Origin: Olsenella uli | GTDB taxonomy: Bacteria > Actinomycetota > Coriobacteriia > Coriobacteriales > Atopobiaceae | DNA: 64,000 bases | NCBI RefSeq assembly: GCF_016900775.1 | Contig: NZ_JACJKN010000003.1 | Span: forward strand, 1-64,000 | Direction of reading: 5' to 3' | Shown here: piece after piece, positions 62,382-64,000 of the stretch | Layout of the letters: every line of letters begins with the position of its first letter | Position numbering within the stretch: position 1 is the first letter of the stretch | The notes under the pieces: model-generated | What the model was told of the DNA's origin: nothing | Database searches by the model: none | The model's input: only the letters and a program-made list of their open reading frames with translations | Program-made: the position numbers and the translations under genes

Positions 62382-63386
62382 ATGGACATCAGGGACATCG
62401 CGGGGCGCTCGGGCTACGGCGTCGGCACGGTCTCGCGCGTCATCAACGGACAGCCCAACGTGAGCGACCGCGCCCGCAAGCGCATCCTGGCCGTGATGGC
62501 CGAGTGCGGCTACGAGCCCAACTCCAACGCGCGCTACCTCAAGATGCGCTCCCAGACGCCCGTGGCGGTCTTTGTGATGGGCGTCGGCAACCGCATGTTC
62601 GACGACATCCTCGGGCCCCTGCAGGCGGCCCTCGCCCGCGAGGAGGAGGAGATCGTCGTCACCTACCTCACGGGCGAGGTCAACGAGGTCAGGGCCGCCA
62701 TCGACTACCAGCACGCGCGCCACCCCAAGGGGATGGTCTTCCTCGGCGGCGAGCTCGAGAGCTTCCGCGCCTCGTTTCACGAGGTGGAGACGCCGAGCGT
62801 CCTTGTGACGGCGAGCGCCGAGGGCCTTGGCTTCGCCAACCTCTCGAGCGTCACCATCGACAACGAGGCGGCCGCGCGCCGGGCCGTGGGGCACCTGCTC
62901 GAGCGCGGGCACCGGCGCATCGGGATCGTCGGCGGCAACCGCCTTGGCGGCCAGATCGGCGAGCTGCGCCTGCGCGGCGCCGACGATGCCCTGCGCGCGC
63001 ACGGCATCGAGCTCGACTACGAGCGCGACTACGAGCCCTGCGACTTCATCGAGCGGGCCGGCTACGAGGCCACGCGCCGGCTCCTCGCCCGCGCGGGGGA
63101 CCTCACCGCCGTCTTCGCCCTCGGCGACGTCGTCGCCTTCGGCGCGCTGCGCGCCATCGTGGACCAGGGGCTCGGCGTCCCCGAGGACGTCTCGCTCGTG
63201 GGCTTTGACGACACCGCCTTCTCCCAGTACGCCGTCCCGCGCATCACGACGATCCGCCAGGACGCCGAGCGCCTCGCCGAGCGCGCCGCGCGCCTCCTGC
63301 TGGGCGCCATGCGCGACGGCTCCCCGGCAACCCACGAGCTCGTGGACTTCGAGCTCGTCGAGCGAGAGAGCGTCCGCTCCCTCTGA
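62382..63386 (+). CDS. LacI-family transcriptional regulator
   Basis: This 334-residue protein has an N-terminal LacI helix-turn-helix (MDIRDIAGRSGYGVGTVSRV, then INGQPNVS), a hinge, and a type I periplasmic-like sugar-binding domain with the C-terminal LVGFDDTAFSQYAVPRITTI. Effector sugar is unknown; neighbours suggest galactose or maltodextrins. ATG 62382 follows GAAGGCAGGTGAGCC. It ends 43 bases before malQ. Confidence 0.94.
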   Translation: MDIRDIAGRSGYGVGTVSRVINGQPNVSDRARKRILAVMAECGYEPNSNARYLKMRSQTPVAVFVMGVGNRMFDDILGPLQAALAREEEEIVVTYLTGEVNEVRAAIDYQHARHPKGMVFLGGELESFRASFHEVETPSVLVTASAEGLGFANLSSVTIDNEAAARRAVGHLLERGHRRIGIVGGNRLGGQIGELRLRGADDALRAHGIELDYERDYEPCDFIERAGYEATRRLLARAGDLTAVFALGDVVAFGALRAIVDQGLGVPEDVSLVGFDDTAFSQYAVPRITTIRQDAERLAERAARLLLGAMRDGSPATHELVDFELVERESVRSL

Positions 63387-63429
63387 GCGCAGCGGCCGGC
63401 GGGACCGTCCCGCCGAGAAAGGAGGACGC

Positions 63430-64000
63430 ATGAGAACCTCGGGCATCCTCATGCCCATCACGTCGCTCCCCTCCCCCTGGGGGGTGGGCACCATGGGCGG
63501 CGAGGCGCGGGCCTTCGTCGACTTCCTGGCGCGCGCCGGCGTGTCAATCTGGCAGGTGCTGCCCATCGTGCCCACGAGCTACGGGGACTCGCCCTACCAG
63601 TCCTTCTCGACCTACGCCGGCAACCCCTACCTCATCGACCTCGACGACCTCGCCGCCGAGGGCCTGCTCGAGCGCAACGAGTACGCGGGCGCGGACTGGG
63701 GGCGCGACCCGGAGCGCGTGGACTACGGCGCCCTCTACCGCGGCCGCTTCGACGTGCTGCGCCGCGCGGTGCGGCGCCTGCGCGACGCGCAGCCGGAGGC
63801 GCTCGCCCGCTTCTGCGAGCGCGAGGCCGCCTGGCTCGACGACTACGCCCTCTTCATGGCCCTCAAGGACCGCCACCACGGCGCCCCCTGGTCCACCTGG
63901 GCGGACCCCCTGCGCCTGCGCCGCACAGACGCGCTCGCCCGGGCGCGCGAGGAGCTCGCCGAGGACGTCGCGTTCTGGCAGGGCGTCCAGTGCCTGTTCT
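63430..64000 (+). CDS. malQ: 4-alpha-glucanotransferase (N-terminal part, cut by window edge)
   Basis: The first 190 residues are present. MRTSGILMPITSLPSPWGVG and YGDSPYQSFSTYAGNPYLID are typical of GH77 amylomaltase, which transfers alpha-1,4-glucan segments between maltodextrins. Conserved WQVLP and the acidic LDDLAAEGLL follow. ATG 63430 follows GAAAGGAGGACGC. It is probably co-transcribed with, and controlled by, the LacI-type regulator upstream. Confidence 0.95.
   Translation, partial: MRTSGILMPITSLPSPWGVGTMGGEARAFVDFLARAGVSIWQVLPIVPTSYGDSPYQSFSTYAGNPYLIDLDDLAAEGLLERNEYAGADWGRDPERVDYGALYRGRFDVLRRAVRRLRDAQPEALARFCEREAAWLDDYALFMALKDRHHGAPWSTWADPLRLRRTDALARAREELAEDVAFWQGVQCLF

Overview
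The window is very G+C-rich, about 70% by eye, and densely coded. It looks like chromosome from a high-GC actinobacterial gut or oral anaerobe of the Coriobacteriia type (Olsenella/Atopobiaceae-like). I infer this from a type III glutamine synthetase, a class II GalT of about 520 residues, a mannose-family PTS with a DUF956 gene, two-domain iron-type permeases, an Opp system beside two peptidases, and GTG/TTG starts. No rRNA, tRNA, CRISPR array, phage gene, transposase gene or insertion sequence was seen. Nothing was searched against a database, so family names rest on motifs and residue patterns.

Layout. 1-8 kb: a cut-off MBL hydrolase, a YhcH-type protein, an Mrp ATPase, two FAD oxidoreductases, a GNAT acetyltransferase, and a lone PTS IIB coupled to a DUF2974 hydrolase. 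8-18 kb: uvrB, a TPR membrane protein, a lytic transglycosylase overlapping coaE, a small membrane protein, an NMT1/SsuA-type ABC importer and a zinc-ribbon membrane protein. 18-27 kb: an M42 peptidase, peptidase T and a complete oppABCDF operon, a peptide uptake and breakdown block. 27-36 kb: rpsA, a HAD phosphatase, glnN, polA and rnhA. 36-42 kb: a beta-glucoside PTS operon (GH4 phospho-glycosidase, IIAB, IIC, IID, DUF956) with a divergent RpiR regulator. 42-48 kb: a ferric-iron-type ABC importer, a zinc phospholipase C-like protein and a DUF308 protein. 48-56 kb: glutamate synthase gltBD with a small downstream gene, and a CPBP protease. 56-64 kb: a cytosolic BMP-like protein with a phosphoesterase, galK-galT, a LacI regulator with two perfect operators, and a cut-off malQ.

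The most unusual content is between the genes. Nearly every intergenic gap over about 100 bases holds short motifs in inverted orientation, and each locus uses its own motif family (about ten families). Many of these clusters contain or are flanked by the same core, GGCGAGAAGAAC or its complement GTTCTTCTCGCC. One family (arm consensus near CCTGACAAAGGTGTCAGGG) also lies in frame inside gltB and supplies the stop codons of two other genes. A related 43-base palindrome lies in frame inside a flavoprotein gene. The pattern resembles REP/BIME elements moved in trans by a RAYT-type (Y1) transposase, but none is encoded here, so the mobiliser and the function are unknown. I regard this mosaic palindrome system as the main candidate for something undescribed.

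The metabolic picture is of a fermentative organism that takes up peptides, beta-glucosides, galactose and maltodextrins and assimilates ammonia through GSIII and GOGAT. The gene functions themselves are mostly conventional.
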